64,000 bases of DNA from Candidatus Hydrogenosomobacter endosymbioticus (GTDB taxonomy: Bacteria > Pseudomonadota > Alphaproteobacteria > Holosporales > GW7): NCBI RefSeq assembly GCF_021654655.1, contig NZ_AP025225.1:446001-510000 (forward strand), given 5' to 3'. The notes beneath the pieces are model-generated. The model was not told the DNA's origin, did not search any database, and worked only from the letters and a program-made list of their open reading frames with translations. Below are positions 17,765 to 26,195 of this stretch, in pieces. The position numbers and the translations under genes were made by a program. Every line of letters begins with the position of its first letter. Position 1 is the first letter of the stretch.

Positions 17765-20368
17765 CTACTCTATGCTCCTTGGGATCTCTTTTTCTATAAA
17801 ACATTCAATTGTGTCTTTAAGCTGCGCTTGGTCGAAGCCATTTTCAAGAAAAATACCACATTCGTAACCCTCTTTTGCCTCTTTTATATCATCCTTCGCA
17901 CGCTTTAGGCTCTTTATAGAATCAGAGTGAATCACAACCCCGTTACGCAGAATCCTAATCTTTGCTCCTCGCCTCATAATACCTTTTCTTACAAGGTTTC
18001 CTATAACTCGCCCCACTCTCGATAGATTAAATATTTGTATAACCTCTGAAGTTCCAAGTATTTCTTCTTCATATATCGGCTTAAGCATCTTGGATAACAT
18101 AGCTTTTATGTCTTCTATTGCTCTATATATTATGTCATACGTAAGTATTTTAACGCCATCTTTCTCAGCAGCAGAGATCGCAGCTGAAGATGCTTTAACG
18201 TTAAATCCTATGATTACTCCGCCAGACACGCTAGCCATAGCGACGTCGCTCTCGGCTATATCTCCCACAGAAGCGCTCAACACTTTTACCCCAACCTCTT
18301 CATGCTTGATCTTCTCCAATTCGCTTAAAATCCCTTCCATAGAGCCTTGAACATCTGCCTTTACGACAACCCCAAGTTCAGACTTACCTCTTTGCTCTGA
18401 AAATTTTTGAAATATATCATCTCCAATTTCCACTCCATGAACAGACATGTTAGCAATCGCCCTTTTAGACTTCCTAAAATTAACAAGCTCTTCGGCAACG
18501 CTTTCGTCTCTCACAACTATAAACTTATCTCCAGACTGAGGAAGCCCGCCCAAACCAGCAACTTCAACAGGGACAGACGGCCCCGCAAGGCCAACTTGCT
18601 TACCTCTGTCATCAATTAAAGCCCTAACCTTACCATGCTCTTCGCCGGCGACTATAACGTCTCCCTTTTTCAATGTGCCGCTTTCGACAAGAACTGTAGC
18701 CACTGGTCCAAACCCTTTTTTAACCCTGGTCTCAACAACTGCACCGACTGCATCTCCGCCGTCATCGGCTTTAAGGTCTAACATCTGAGACAAAAGCAGG
18801 ATACTATCCTCCAGCTTATCCAGTCCTATTCCCTTCATCGCGGAAACTTCAACGTCTAACACGTCTCCTCCGAGCTTCTCAACTATGATTCCATAAGAAA
18901 GAAGTCTCTCCCTGACAAAATCAGCGTTAGCGTTGTATTTATCAATTTTATTGATGGCAATTATCATAGGCACACCAGCGTTCTGAGCATGCCTTATCGC
19001 TTCTTCTGTTTGCGCCTTTACACCATCATCCGCAGCAACTACTATGACGACGATATCCGTAACGTTGGCCCCTCGAGCTCGAATCTGAGAAAACGCCTCA
19101 TGGCCAGGCGTATCTAGGAATGTAATTTTCTCCCCAGATTTGAGGACCACTTGATATGCGCCTATATGCTGAGTGATTCCGCCATGCTCCCCTCCGGCAA
19201 CGTCGGTATTTCTCAACGCATCTAAAAGAGTGGTTTTTCCATGATCGACATGCCCCATAATGGCCACCACCGGTATCTTGCGCACAGAGCTTCCAACAGC
19301 TCTCTGTTCAAGAATTTTTTCTTCTACCGTCTTATTCTTTCCTCGCACTGGTATATGACCAAACTCAGCAACAAGCAGCTCGGCCACATCTGCGTCAATG
19401 AGCCTCGCCTCCTTGACACCAATTTTTTCGAGCATACGAACAACAGCATTAAGCTTCACAGACATTCTGTTTGCGATTGCGTCGACGCTTTGCTGCGGAA
19501 AAATATCAACTCTTTTCGGAGTAACGAGCTTTCTCTTTTTGCTATTTGATGCCTTGCGCAGCTTTTTGAGACCAACTATCGGCCCCCTTCCCCTAAAATC
19601 ATCATCCTCACTGATACCAACCGCGTCTCCTCCTCCTCTCTTCCTTTGCGAACTCTTCCCACCGCTTTTATCTCGAGAGTCCCGAGAATCTTGAGGAAAT
19701 CCTATCCCTTTGGCCTTTTTAGAGGGAACTTGTTGATCCAACAAACCATCTTTGCCAACATCTCCATATTTTCCGTCACCTCCATACCTCGATCCCTTTT
19801 TCCCAACATTAGGCTTAACTCTTACCCTGGAGTCTTTTCTCACCTCCAGCGCATCAGGTCCTGTTTTAAAATCAAGACCAGAGAAATCTGTAGCCGCAGC
19901 TGCTGAAGCGTCTCCTATTTGGTCTACAGACTCGAAAATCTCATCACTGGCTCTGACGCCAATATCCTCGATAAAAGAAGAGCTTTTATCATCTAGAAAT
20001 TTCGCAGAACCAGCCTCATCAATCCTACGTTTCTCATCAGCCTCAGCAAGCGCGGCAGCTTCTTCCGCCGCTTTGCGCATCTCTTCTTCCTCAGCTTGGA
20101 TAAAAGAATTCCTAAGCGCCTGCATACGAGCTTGCTGTTCTTTATCTGTAAGCTTATCGTCAGAACCTTCGTAAGGTTCGCTCTTACCGCCAGAAGAGGA
20201 TCTCCTTCGCCTTTTAACTTCAATTTCCACAGACTTAGATTTTCCATGGGTAAAGCTCTGCCTAATGTATCCAGGCTCTCCGCTCATAAAGCTAGAGTCG
20301 ACCGCGCCATGAAGCGTAAGAGGCTTTCTCTTTTTCTTCTCTTCCTTGTCGATAACCTTATCCACCAT
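17765..20368 (-). CDS. infB: translation initiation factor IF-2
   Basis: GTPase that brings initiator tRNA to the ribosome. The long N-terminus begins with a KKRKPLTLHG-like alphaproteobacterial IF2 motif, then charged low-complexity sequence and a helical domain, before the G domain (GHVDHGKTT near residue 371, DTPGHEAF, NKIDK) and domains II-IV. The ATG at 20368 has GAAGG six bases upstream; the alternative ATG at 20374 is two codons earlier. Either way the start overlaps the end of nusA, showing translational coupling in a rimP-nusA-infB operon. The usual downstream rbfA and truB are absent. Confidence 0.97.
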   Translation of the reverse strand: MVDKVIDKEEKKKRKPLTLHGAVDSSFMSGEPGYIRQSFTHGKSKSVEIEVKRRRRSSSGGKSEPYEGSDDKLTDKEQQARMQALRNSFIQAEEEEMRKAAEEAAALAEADEKRRIDEAGSAKFLDDKSSSFIEDIGVRASDEIFESVDQIGDASAAAATDFSGLDFKTGPDALEVRKDSRVRVKPNVGKKGSRYGGDGKYGDVGKDGLLDQQVPSKKAKGIGFPQDSRDSRDKSGGKSSQRKRGGGDAVGISEDDDFRGRGPIVGLKKLRKASNSKKRKLVTPKRVDIFPQQSVDAIANRMSVKLNAVVRMLEKIGVKEARLIDADVAELLVAEFGHIPVRGKNKTVEEKILEQRAVGSSVRKIPVVAIMGHVDHGKTTLLDALRNTDVAGGEHGGITQHIGAYQVVLKSGEKITFLDTPGHEAFSQIRARGANVTDIVVIVVAADDGVKAQTEEAIRHAQNAGVPMIIAINKIDKYNANADFVRERLLSYGIIVEKLGGDVLDVEVSAMKGIGLDKLEDSILLLSQMLDLKADDGGDAVGAVVETRVKKGFGPVATVLVESGTLKKGDVIVAGEEHGKVRALIDDRGKQVGLAGPSVPVEVAGLGGLPQSGDKFIVVRDESVAEELVNFRKSKRAIANMSVHGVEIGDDIFQKFSEQRGKSELGVVVKADVQGSMEGILSELEKIKHEEVGVKVLSASVGDIAESDVAMASVSGGVIIGFNVKASSAAISAAEKDGVKILTYDIIYRAIEDIKAMLSKMLKPIYEEEILGTSEVIQIFNLSRVGRVIGNLVRKGIMRRGAKIRILRNGVVIHSDSIKSLKRAKDDIKEAKEGYECGIFLENGFDQAQLKDTIECFIEKEIPRSIE

Positions 20369-21869
20369 TTTCATCCTTCAAAGCAATTTCCCTTGCTTTC
20401 ATTATAAAGTTGCCCATATCGCTATCACGAACTCCACAGGCTTTTTCCCCCGCAAACTCTTTCATATCATCAATAGAAAGATATGCAAAATCTTCTATGG
20501 AGCGTATGCCCTTACCAGCCAACTCTATTAAAAGGTCCATAGGAACACCTATTCCCAAGAGCCGTTCGTCCCCGCCAGCATCTTCAACAAATAATTTTCT
20601 GTTCTTTTTCTCATCGTTATCATGAGCATCTTTCGCTCTTTCAATAAGCTCATTAGCCAGATCAGAATCAAATCCTTGAAGAGACGAAAGCTCCTCCACC
20701 TGAGACGAGGCGATATCTTTTATAGACTCGAACCCTTCAGCCAAAAGAAAATGGGCCATCATTTCGTCTATGTCAAGCTTTTCAGTAAACTCAGCTATTT
20801 TGACAGCTACATCATTCGACCTACGAACCTTTTCTTCGGATTCTGACACTATAGACAGGTGACATCCTGTCAACTGGTGCGCGAGTTCAACATTCTGCCC
20901 TCTTCTTCCTATAGCAATACTTTGCTGATTATCAGGAACTACAACCGTAATTTTGCTTTCATCAACGTTGTCTATAATAACCTTTACAACCTCTGCCGGA
21001 GTCAGGGCGTTCACGACAAACACCGCTTTATCCTGCGACCACAAGATCATGTCTATTTTCTCCCCATGCAACTCCTGGCTAACAGCATTCACCCGGCTCC
21101 CTTTAACACCAACGCACGTACCAACCGGATCCACAGACGCATCCCTTGAACACACTGCAACTTTAGCCCTACTTCCAGGCTCGCGAGCAATCGACCTAAT
21201 TTCAACAACCCCGTCATCAACTTCCGGAACCTCCTGCGCGAAAATTTTCGCAAGAAACTGCGGATGAGCTCGAGAAAGAAATATCTGAGCTCCTCGCTGT
21301 TTACGCTCAACAGCATAAACATACGCTTTAACACGATCTCCCACTCTAAAATTTTCCATAGGAATCGATTCGCTATAAAGGATTATCCCTTCAGCACGCA
21401 CCAAATCAACAAATATGTTTCTAAACTCAACCCTTTTTACAACCCCTGTCACCAAGTCTCCAACACGATTAGAAAACTCCTTAAACTGACGCTCGCGCTC
21501 CATCTCGTATATAGAGCTCATCAGAGAACTTTTCACAGTTTGAAGGTATGACCTACCAAGCTTAAGAGGAAGCTCCTCTACAAAATCGTCGCCAATGGAA
21601 ACCCCTTTATAAGCCACTTCATCAGCAGCTACTTCTTTGAAAACATCGCTAACCTCTCCGACAACTCGCCTATGTCTTGCCACCCTAACTTCGCCAGAGT
21701 TTCTATCTATAGACACGCTTATGTCATTTTCAGGGCCATACGCCATGGTACTAACTCGCCTTAAAGCATCTTCCAGCGCGCACACAACAGCGTCACGCTC
21801 CAAAAACTTCTCACGAGCGAGAACCTCGGCCTCCCTAAGCAGCACAGAACCTAGTCCCAAATTATCCAT
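20358..21869 (-). CDS. nusA: transcription termination/antitermination factor NusA
   Basis: RNA polymerase-binding factor controlling pausing and termination. The order is an N-terminal polymerase-binding domain (LAREKFLERDAVVCALEDAL), an S1 domain (VGDLVTGVVKRVEFRNIFVDL), two KH domains (with VGVKGSRVNAVSQEL and IGRRGQNVELA), then two acidic helix-hairpin-helix repeats. The ATG at 21869 gives 503 residues; a TTG at 21878, overlapping the rimP stop, with AAGG at good spacing, is a real alternative. The ylxR gene that often separates nusA from infB is missing. Confidence 0.97.
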   Translation of the reverse strand: MDNLGLGSVLLREAEVLAREKFLERDAVVCALEDALRRVSTMAYGPENDISVSIDRNSGEVRVARHRRVVGEVSDVFKEVAADEVAYKGVSIGDDFVEELPLKLGRSYLQTVKSSLMSSIYEMERERQFKEFSNRVGDLVTGVVKRVEFRNIFVDLVRAEGIILYSESIPMENFRVGDRVKAYVYAVERKQRGAQIFLSRAHPQFLAKIFAQEVPEVDDGVVEIRSIAREPGSRAKVAVCSRDASVDPVGTCVGVKGSRVNAVSQELHGEKIDMILWSQDKAVFVVNALTPAEVVKVIIDNVDESKITVVVPDNQQSIAIGRRGQNVELAHQLTGCHLSIVSESEEKVRRSNDVAVKIAEFTEKLDIDEMMAHFLLAEGFESIKDIASSQVEELSSLQGFDSDLANELIERAKDAHDNDEKKNRKLFVEDAGGDERLLGIGVPMDLLIELAGKGIRSIEDFAYLSIDDMKEFAGEKACGVRDSDMGNFIMKAREIALKDENGG

Positions 21870-21874
21870 ATCTA

Positions 21875-22345
21875 TCAAACCTTACCTTGTATCCTAATTT
21901 TAGCGTCTAAGCGACAGCTTTTTATATTGTCCCAACCTATCATAACGCCGCTTCCGTCAACAAGAAGCTCTATTCCATCGTCAGTCGCACTCTTCAAAAC
22001 AGCATATAGCTTCTTTTTGTCACCAACGGCTCGAGAAAGAGAAACCACAACTGACTCTCCAAGGAATCTATCGTAATCAGCCCTCTTTACAAGAGGCCTG
22101 TCTATGCCAGCAGAGGAAACCTCCAAAGAAAACCTATCTGCGAATTCTATACCAGAAAACGCCGCCGCTAACCTTCTAGACACAACAACGCACTCATCAA
22201 TAGACACCGAAGACCCATCCATTTTTTCTATCAACACCTGAAGCCTTTTGCTATTATCTCTGCCTTCGAAAGAAGCCTTCACCAGACAGATTCCAAGCTC
22301 CTTAAGCGATTCAGCTATCAAATCTCGTAATTCAAAAATCGTCAT
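21875..22345 (-). CDS. rimP: ribosome maturation factor RimP
   Basis: Helps mature the 30S subunit. The 156-residue protein has the N-terminal alpha/beta domain (LRVLIEK-type strand, then VSIDECVVVSRRLAAAF) and the motif FSLEVSSAGIDRPL, which is diagnostic for the family, followed by an Sm-like C-terminal domain. It is first in the rimP-nusA-infB operon. The ATG is preceded by a weak GAAG site. Confidence 0.94.
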   Translation of the reverse strand: MTIFELRDLIAESLKELGICLVKASFEGRDNSKRLQVLIEKMDGSSVSIDECVVVSRRLAAAFSGIEFADRFSLEVSSAGIDRPLVKRADYDRFLGESVVVSLSRAVGDKKKLYAVLKSATDDGIELLVDGSGVMIGWDNIKSCRLDAKIRIQGKV

Positions 22346-22680
22346 AAGTATCTTCGTTTAAAAACAACGAAGGGCAAAATACAGCCCCCCTATAGCACGC
22401 AATTTACTATCGACATACTACATAATTTTACCCAGCAATAAAAGGCTTTTACGGCGAAAAGTATATTTTGATATCCAAATGCGAAGTATGCTGTAGGCAT
22501 TTCTATAACCGCACGCCTGGCAATCTAGTTTTTTCGTTAGTAACAGTTTTTCAAGAAAAATCTCATACCAAAACAAAACCCGCCATTAGCCGATCTGTCC
22601 ACTTAACGTCACTTGACATACGTTACCAATACGTAAAAAATGGTGTAGCGTACGGAAGGGTGGCGTTGCTTTGTTGTTTC
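22346..22680. other. intergenic region upstream of rimP and tRNA-Gly
   Basis: 335 bases with no supported gene. The left part should contain the minus-strand promoter of the rimP operon. Near the tRNA there is a TTGACA hexamer at 22613-22618, about 60 bases before tRNA-Gly, inside a TACGT-type repeat (ATACGT...ATACGT). A -10 is not obvious. Confidence 0.4.
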
Positions 22681-22751
22681 GCGGGTGTAGTTCAATGGTA
22701 GAACGAAAGCTTCCCAAGCTTTAGGCGAGGGTCCGATTCCCTTCACCCGCT
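22681..22751 (+). tRNA. tRNA-Gly (CCC)
   Basis: GCGGGTG/CACCCGC acceptor, D arm TTCAATGGTAGAA, anticodon stem AAAGC/GCTTT with loop TTCCCAA, and T arm GGTCCGATTCC. Discriminator U. No encoded CCA. Confidence 0.93.
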
Positions 22752-23010
22752 CTTTACGACACTCAGGTTGTTTGTTGTCGCTTGCTGTCTATTTGTTCCC
22801 ACTACAAAGCCTTCGGTCAAACTTCACATCACGCTCCGCAAAAAAGTAATTAAAAACGCTTTTCTCCGCGCTGACAGCTCTAGAGCGCAAACAAAAAGCG
22901 CGCGCTTAATTTAGCAGAATACTCGCCAACACACACGCGCCTCCACTACACCTCGCATAAAGCGCGAACAATCTTCATTTAACCGCAACCTAACTCATGC
23001 AAAACAATTA

Positions 23011-23325
23011 TTAATTAAAATCATACTCTCCACTGTCGTTTGATTTATTATTAGACTTAATCCTAAATTGCTTAGTTTCCTCAAACTGGGAGTTTATAAT
23101 CAAATTAGCAAGCTCTTTAACTTTATCAGGAGATACAGTCGACATCATTTTTTTTACTGATTCATTATGTTCCCTTATTTCCTTGTTAATATCTTCCCAA
23201 CTGAAGTCGTCTCTGATGTTAACATTTTTAAATATCAGAGATTGCTTCGAAAATCCAGGTCCAGCGTCAGCGCTAACGCCAATAAATGCACACCAAACCG
23301 CACATATCTAAAAAATCTTGTTCAT
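23011..23325 (-). pseudogene. exported-protein gene interrupted by an amber codon in the signal peptide
   Basis: A strong AGGAGGGGAG site leads to an ATG at 23325 that opens M-N-K-I-F, then hits TAG at 23310-23308. The same frame stays open for 98 more codons to a TAA at 23011-23013, beginning ICAVWCAFIGVSADA, a typical signal-peptide core and cleavage site, then a charged helical body (SWEDINKEIREHNESV) and an Asn/Asp-rich tail. Codon 6 is the only lesion, and no ATG, GTG or TTG restart exists before the mature part. It is either a very recent pseudogene, a readthrough gene, or an assembly error. The family is not recognised. Confidence 0.7.
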
Positions 23326-23446
23326 AATTTCTCCCCTCCTTTTATACTCCAAGTGTGTAAGAACTACTTTTGCACCCACTTGGCAACCTTGCTCTAACTA
23401 ACTCGCGCCATGTTTTAAACTTACTCAGGAGAGCTATTCCGAGCAG

Positions 23447-23965
23447 TTACGGCAACCACACATACTTCATATAATCATCTAATTCTTCGCAATTCTTCAT
23501 GAAAGCATTCTTCTGCTTTTTATATTCGTCAAAATTTTGTTGCATGACCAAAGAAAGTCCTGTATCAATTTGTTTCAACATCTCGATATTGTTTTTTTTT
23601 GATTTATTCAAATAGAACCCACAGTCCACTCCATTTTCTGAATCTTTTTCAACTTTATATCCCATTCCACCAATCGGAGAATTAAGTTTAAAATTTTTGC
23701 TAATCCTGGTCTTTTCAGAATGATGTGTTGCTTCTTTTGAATCTTGTTTTTTTTCGTCTTCTTCTTCTTCATGTTTAGCCTTGCCATCACCATGGCTACC
23801 GCCGCTCTTTTTGCCGTCAGACTTTGTTCTAGTTTTTCCAAAAATACGCTCTAAAATAGACATTTTCTTATCTGCCTCTTTTTTATGAACACTTTTTTCA
23901 CCATCAGAGCTCTGTTCACTTTCTTTAAAATTGCTGTTGCCGCCACCTCCTTCAGCCTCTCTCAC
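23447..23965 (-). CDS. Lys/Glu-rich unknown protein, 5' end probably frameshifted
   Basis: Not recognised. From a GTG at 23965 the frame gives 172 residues: a Gly-rich start, a long Lys/Glu/Asp/His block, then NFKLNSPIGG and a helical C-terminus with two cysteines. The GTG lacks a convincing ribosome site. Upstream, AAGGAG lies six bases before a CTG at 24026 that opens L-N-K-I-L-F-V-L-I-Y-L, a signal-like sequence; this frame dies at a TGA just after a T6 run, and removing one T would join it to the main frame. The original gene was probably 23447-24026 and exported. Restart inside, at the MSILERIF methionine, is another option. Confidence 0.55.
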   Translation of the reverse strand: MREAEGGGGNSNFKESEQSSDGEKSVHKKEADKKMSILERIFGKTRTKSDGKKSGGSHGDGKAKHEEEEDEKKQDSKEATHHSEKTRISKNFKLNSPIGGMGYKVEKDSENGVDCGFYLNKSKKNNIEMLKQIDTGLSLVMQQNFDEYKKQKNAFMKNCEELDDYMKYVWLP

Positions 23966-24026
23966 AGGACCAAAATATTCAGAAAAAATTCCACAAATAT
24001 ATTAAAACAAACAAAATTTTGTTCAG

Positions 24027-24333
24027 CGCACACTCCTTAATCGCCACATCTTAAAATCACAGCGCCATAGCAACTTACCGACGATTATCTCTGTCGACGT
24101 CGCCGATGGCAGTCGGCCGCAATTATTAAAATTATCAAGCTATAAACATATATAAGTTTTTATATCGATTTTCTTTAAAAACATAGCACGCAAAACCTTT
24201 GCCATATTTCCAAATAGAAATCAGTATTTACAATTACCTATAACCCCGCAGCAACAGTAGGCTCATTCCTTCTTGAACACTTCCCTTACATAGGTATAGA
24301 ATGTGCAGTGATATTTTGTTTTAAGAGATTTTT
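24027..24333. other. intergenic region upstream of recA
   Basis: 307 bases without a supported gene. It should hold the recA promoter on the plus strand and that of the damaged exported gene on the minus strand. I see no alphaproteobacterial LexA box (GTTC-N7-GTTC) before recA. A GC-rich inverted repeat (GCCGATGGCAGTCGGC) lies at about 24101-24116. Confidence 0.45.
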
Positions 24334-25410
24334 ATGGATAAGAACGTCGCGCTTCAAGCTGCTATTCAACAAATAGAGAAGTCTTTTGGTAAGGGATCTC
24401 TTTTAAGATGGGGAGACAGAACTAGCCTGGTCGAGGATGTAGAAGTTATTTCAACTGGCTCGATGGCGCTAGACCTCGCTCTTGGAATCAAAGGCTTTCC
24501 TTTAAAGCGAGTGATAGAGATATATGGTCCAGAAAGTTCTGGCAAGACAACCATGGCTCTTCACGTCGTTGCAGAGGCCCAGAAAAAAGGCGGATTGTGC
24601 GCTTTCATAGACGCAGAGCATGCGCTAGACCTTGGATATGCAAAAAAGCTCGGAGTTGATGTTGAAAACTTGTACATATCTCAGCCAGACAGCGGAGAGC
24701 AGGCACTGGAAATAGCCGATACTCTCGTACGGTCTGGAGCTATGCAGGTTATAGTTATAGATAGCGTTGCCGCCCTGGTCCCTAAGGCAGAGCTAGAAGG
24801 TGATATGGGCGATTCACACATGGGGCTACAGGCTCGTTTGATGAGCCAGGCGCTTCGCAAATTGACGGGCTCCATTTCGAAATCCGGCTGTATGATAATA
24901 TTTATTAATCAAATCAGGCAAAAAATTGGGGTTATGTTTGGAAATCCTGAAACCACCACCGGCGGCAATGCCCTTAAGTTTTATGCTTCTATAAGGCTTG
25001 ATATCCGCAGAATAGGGGCAATAAAAGACAAAGATAAAATCATTGGCAACCAAACAAAGATAAAAGTTGTCAAAAACAAAATGGCACCTCCGTTCAAAGA
25101 AGTTATCATAGAAATATTGTATGGAGAGGGGATATCAAAAATATCAGAAGTAATAGATCTTGGGACAAAGGTTGGCGTTCTTGAAAAATCTGGGTCTTGG
25201 TATTCTTATCAAAATGCTAAAATAGGCCAGGGAAGAGAAGCTGTTAGAGACTTTTTGCTGCAAAACCCAGCCAAGGCAAAAGCGATAGAAGACGAAATTT
25301 ACAGAAGAATGGACTCTGGAGATAGGTCTTGCAATGATCTTATATGCGTCGGCGGAGCAGACCTAGTGGTTTCAGAACCAGAGATTGCTCCTTCTCAACA
25401 GGAAGAGTAG
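24334..25410 (+). CDS. recA: recombinase RecA
   Basis: ATP-dependent DNA strand-exchange protein for homologous recombination. Nearly every core motif is intact: [10 protein letters not shown] at the start, Walker [10 protein letters not shown] near residue 66, the [12 protein letters not shown] loop, Walker [11 protein letters not shown], and the L2-region [20 protein letters not shown]. At 358 residues it is full length. The ATG is preceded by AAGAGA. No LexA-type box is seen upstream, so SOS control is not evident. A small lipoprotein gene follows within five bases. Confidence 0.98.
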   Translation: MDKNVALQAAIQQIEKSFGKGSLLRWGDRTSLVEDVEVISTGSMALDLALGIKGFPLKRVIEIYGPESSGKTTMALHVVAEAQKKGGLCAFIDAEHALDLGYAKKLGVDVENLYISQPDSGEQALEIADTLVRSGAMQVIVIDSVAALVPKAELEGDMGDSHMGLQARLMSQALRKLTGSISKSGCMIIFINQIRQKIGVMFGNPETTTGGNALKFYASIRLDIRRIGAIKDKDKIIGNQTKIKVVKNKMAPPFKEVIIEILYGEGISKISEVIDLGTKVGVLEKSGSWYSYQNAKIGQGREAVRDFLLQNPAKAKAIEDEIYRRMDSGDRSCNDLICVGGADLVVSEPEIAPSQQEE

Positions 25411-25414
25411 AGAA

Positions 25415-25693
25415 ATGCATCACGGTTCTCGTTTGCTATTTTTGTTAGCTGTCATCTTTATAAGCGCATTTTTGTTCGCTTGCCGTTTGATCGACAACAC
25501 TACATGTCGTTCAGTTTCACATCACACACGTGATAGTCACATAGACAATGAGAAGTTTATAGATTTGAACAGCATCCCAGACATATCAAAAGAACAGCAA
25601 GTGCTATTTAAGAAACGTATAGACGACATCTATAAAAAAGAGCGGCATCAGCAGCCATTGCGGTTAATACGAGAAGAGAGCTCTCGTACATAG
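25415..25693 (+). CDS. small lipoprotein of unknown function
   Basis: A 92-residue frame beginning four bases after the recA stop. It has a short polar start, a hydrophobic stretch (LLFLLAVIFISAFLF) and a lipobox ending FAC, then a charged helical tail with many His, Arg and Lys. The ATG at 25415 was preferred over the frame start at 25385, which lies inside recA. Not recognised. Its placement suggests cotranscription with recA without implying a shared role. Confidence 0.65.
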   Translation: MHHGSRLLFLLAVIFISAFLFACRLIDNTTCRSVSHHTRDSHIDNEKFIDLNSIPDISKEQQVLFKKRIDDIYKKERHQQPLRLIREESSRT

Positions 25694-26195
25694 TGACTAT
25701 GAAAACAATAGCCATCATAGGCGGCCAGCTCCTTCTAATAGATCCAATCGCTTGCTCTTTCCGCTGTAGACGAATATTCTCAGAGAGCGGGCGGTGTGCG
25801 GAAGCCGGACCACGAAAATTGCGCGCTTACATCAATTTATAAAGGCTAACATCAATAACCTCTGCGCCACATGAGCTTAGCAATAAATTCCTAATTATAA
25901 AATCGACAGCGGATTATATTGCAGCCGAACTCACCTCAACCTTAAACCCTGGAGAGCGCTTTTCAAAAATCCCAGAGTCAGCGCTTCACGCAGAATCCAG
26001 CCGCAAACCGCCTCCTCTTTATAAAAACCCCAACCTGCTGCACTGCCAGCCTCCAGAAAACACATTCTCGCGGTTTTTAAGCAGCACGCGAACCATAGGA
26101 TCATCAATATCTATCCACTCAACGACCCCAACCTCTCCGCGCAGCGACAACAACAGAAACAACACAAATAAGCAAACAAACGGAGAAACTAAGGA
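25694..26195. other. gene-free stretch holding a decayed methyltransferase fragment
   Basis: 502 bases with no intact gene. The right-hand half contains a near-perfect 86-base copy (26053-26138) of part of the adjacent methyltransferase gene, in the same orientation. Its minus-strand frame reads the same residues as the gene (GEVGVVEWIDIDD...), then diverges and stops. Sequence on the inner flank (FVLFLLLSLR versus FVMFLREI) also looks related. The left-hand half shows nothing I can assign. Confidence 0.6.
26053..26138 (-). repeat. partial duplicate of the methyltransferase gene (copy 1, decayed)
   Basis: 86 bases matching 26305-26390 with a single difference (C versus A). It is in the same orientation, 252 bases away, and lies outside any intact gene. 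It is a pseudogene remnant of a tandem copy. Confidence 0.85.

Noticed and set aside
23349-23383. CCAAGTG / CACTTGG inverted repeat between the two damaged exported genes as a terminator.
   Set aside because: Seven-base stem with a 21-base loop and no T tract on the minus strand; may just be a weak structure.
24240-24333. SOS box before recA.
   Set aside because: No GTTC-N7-GTTC or close variant could be found; GAAC occurs once only.
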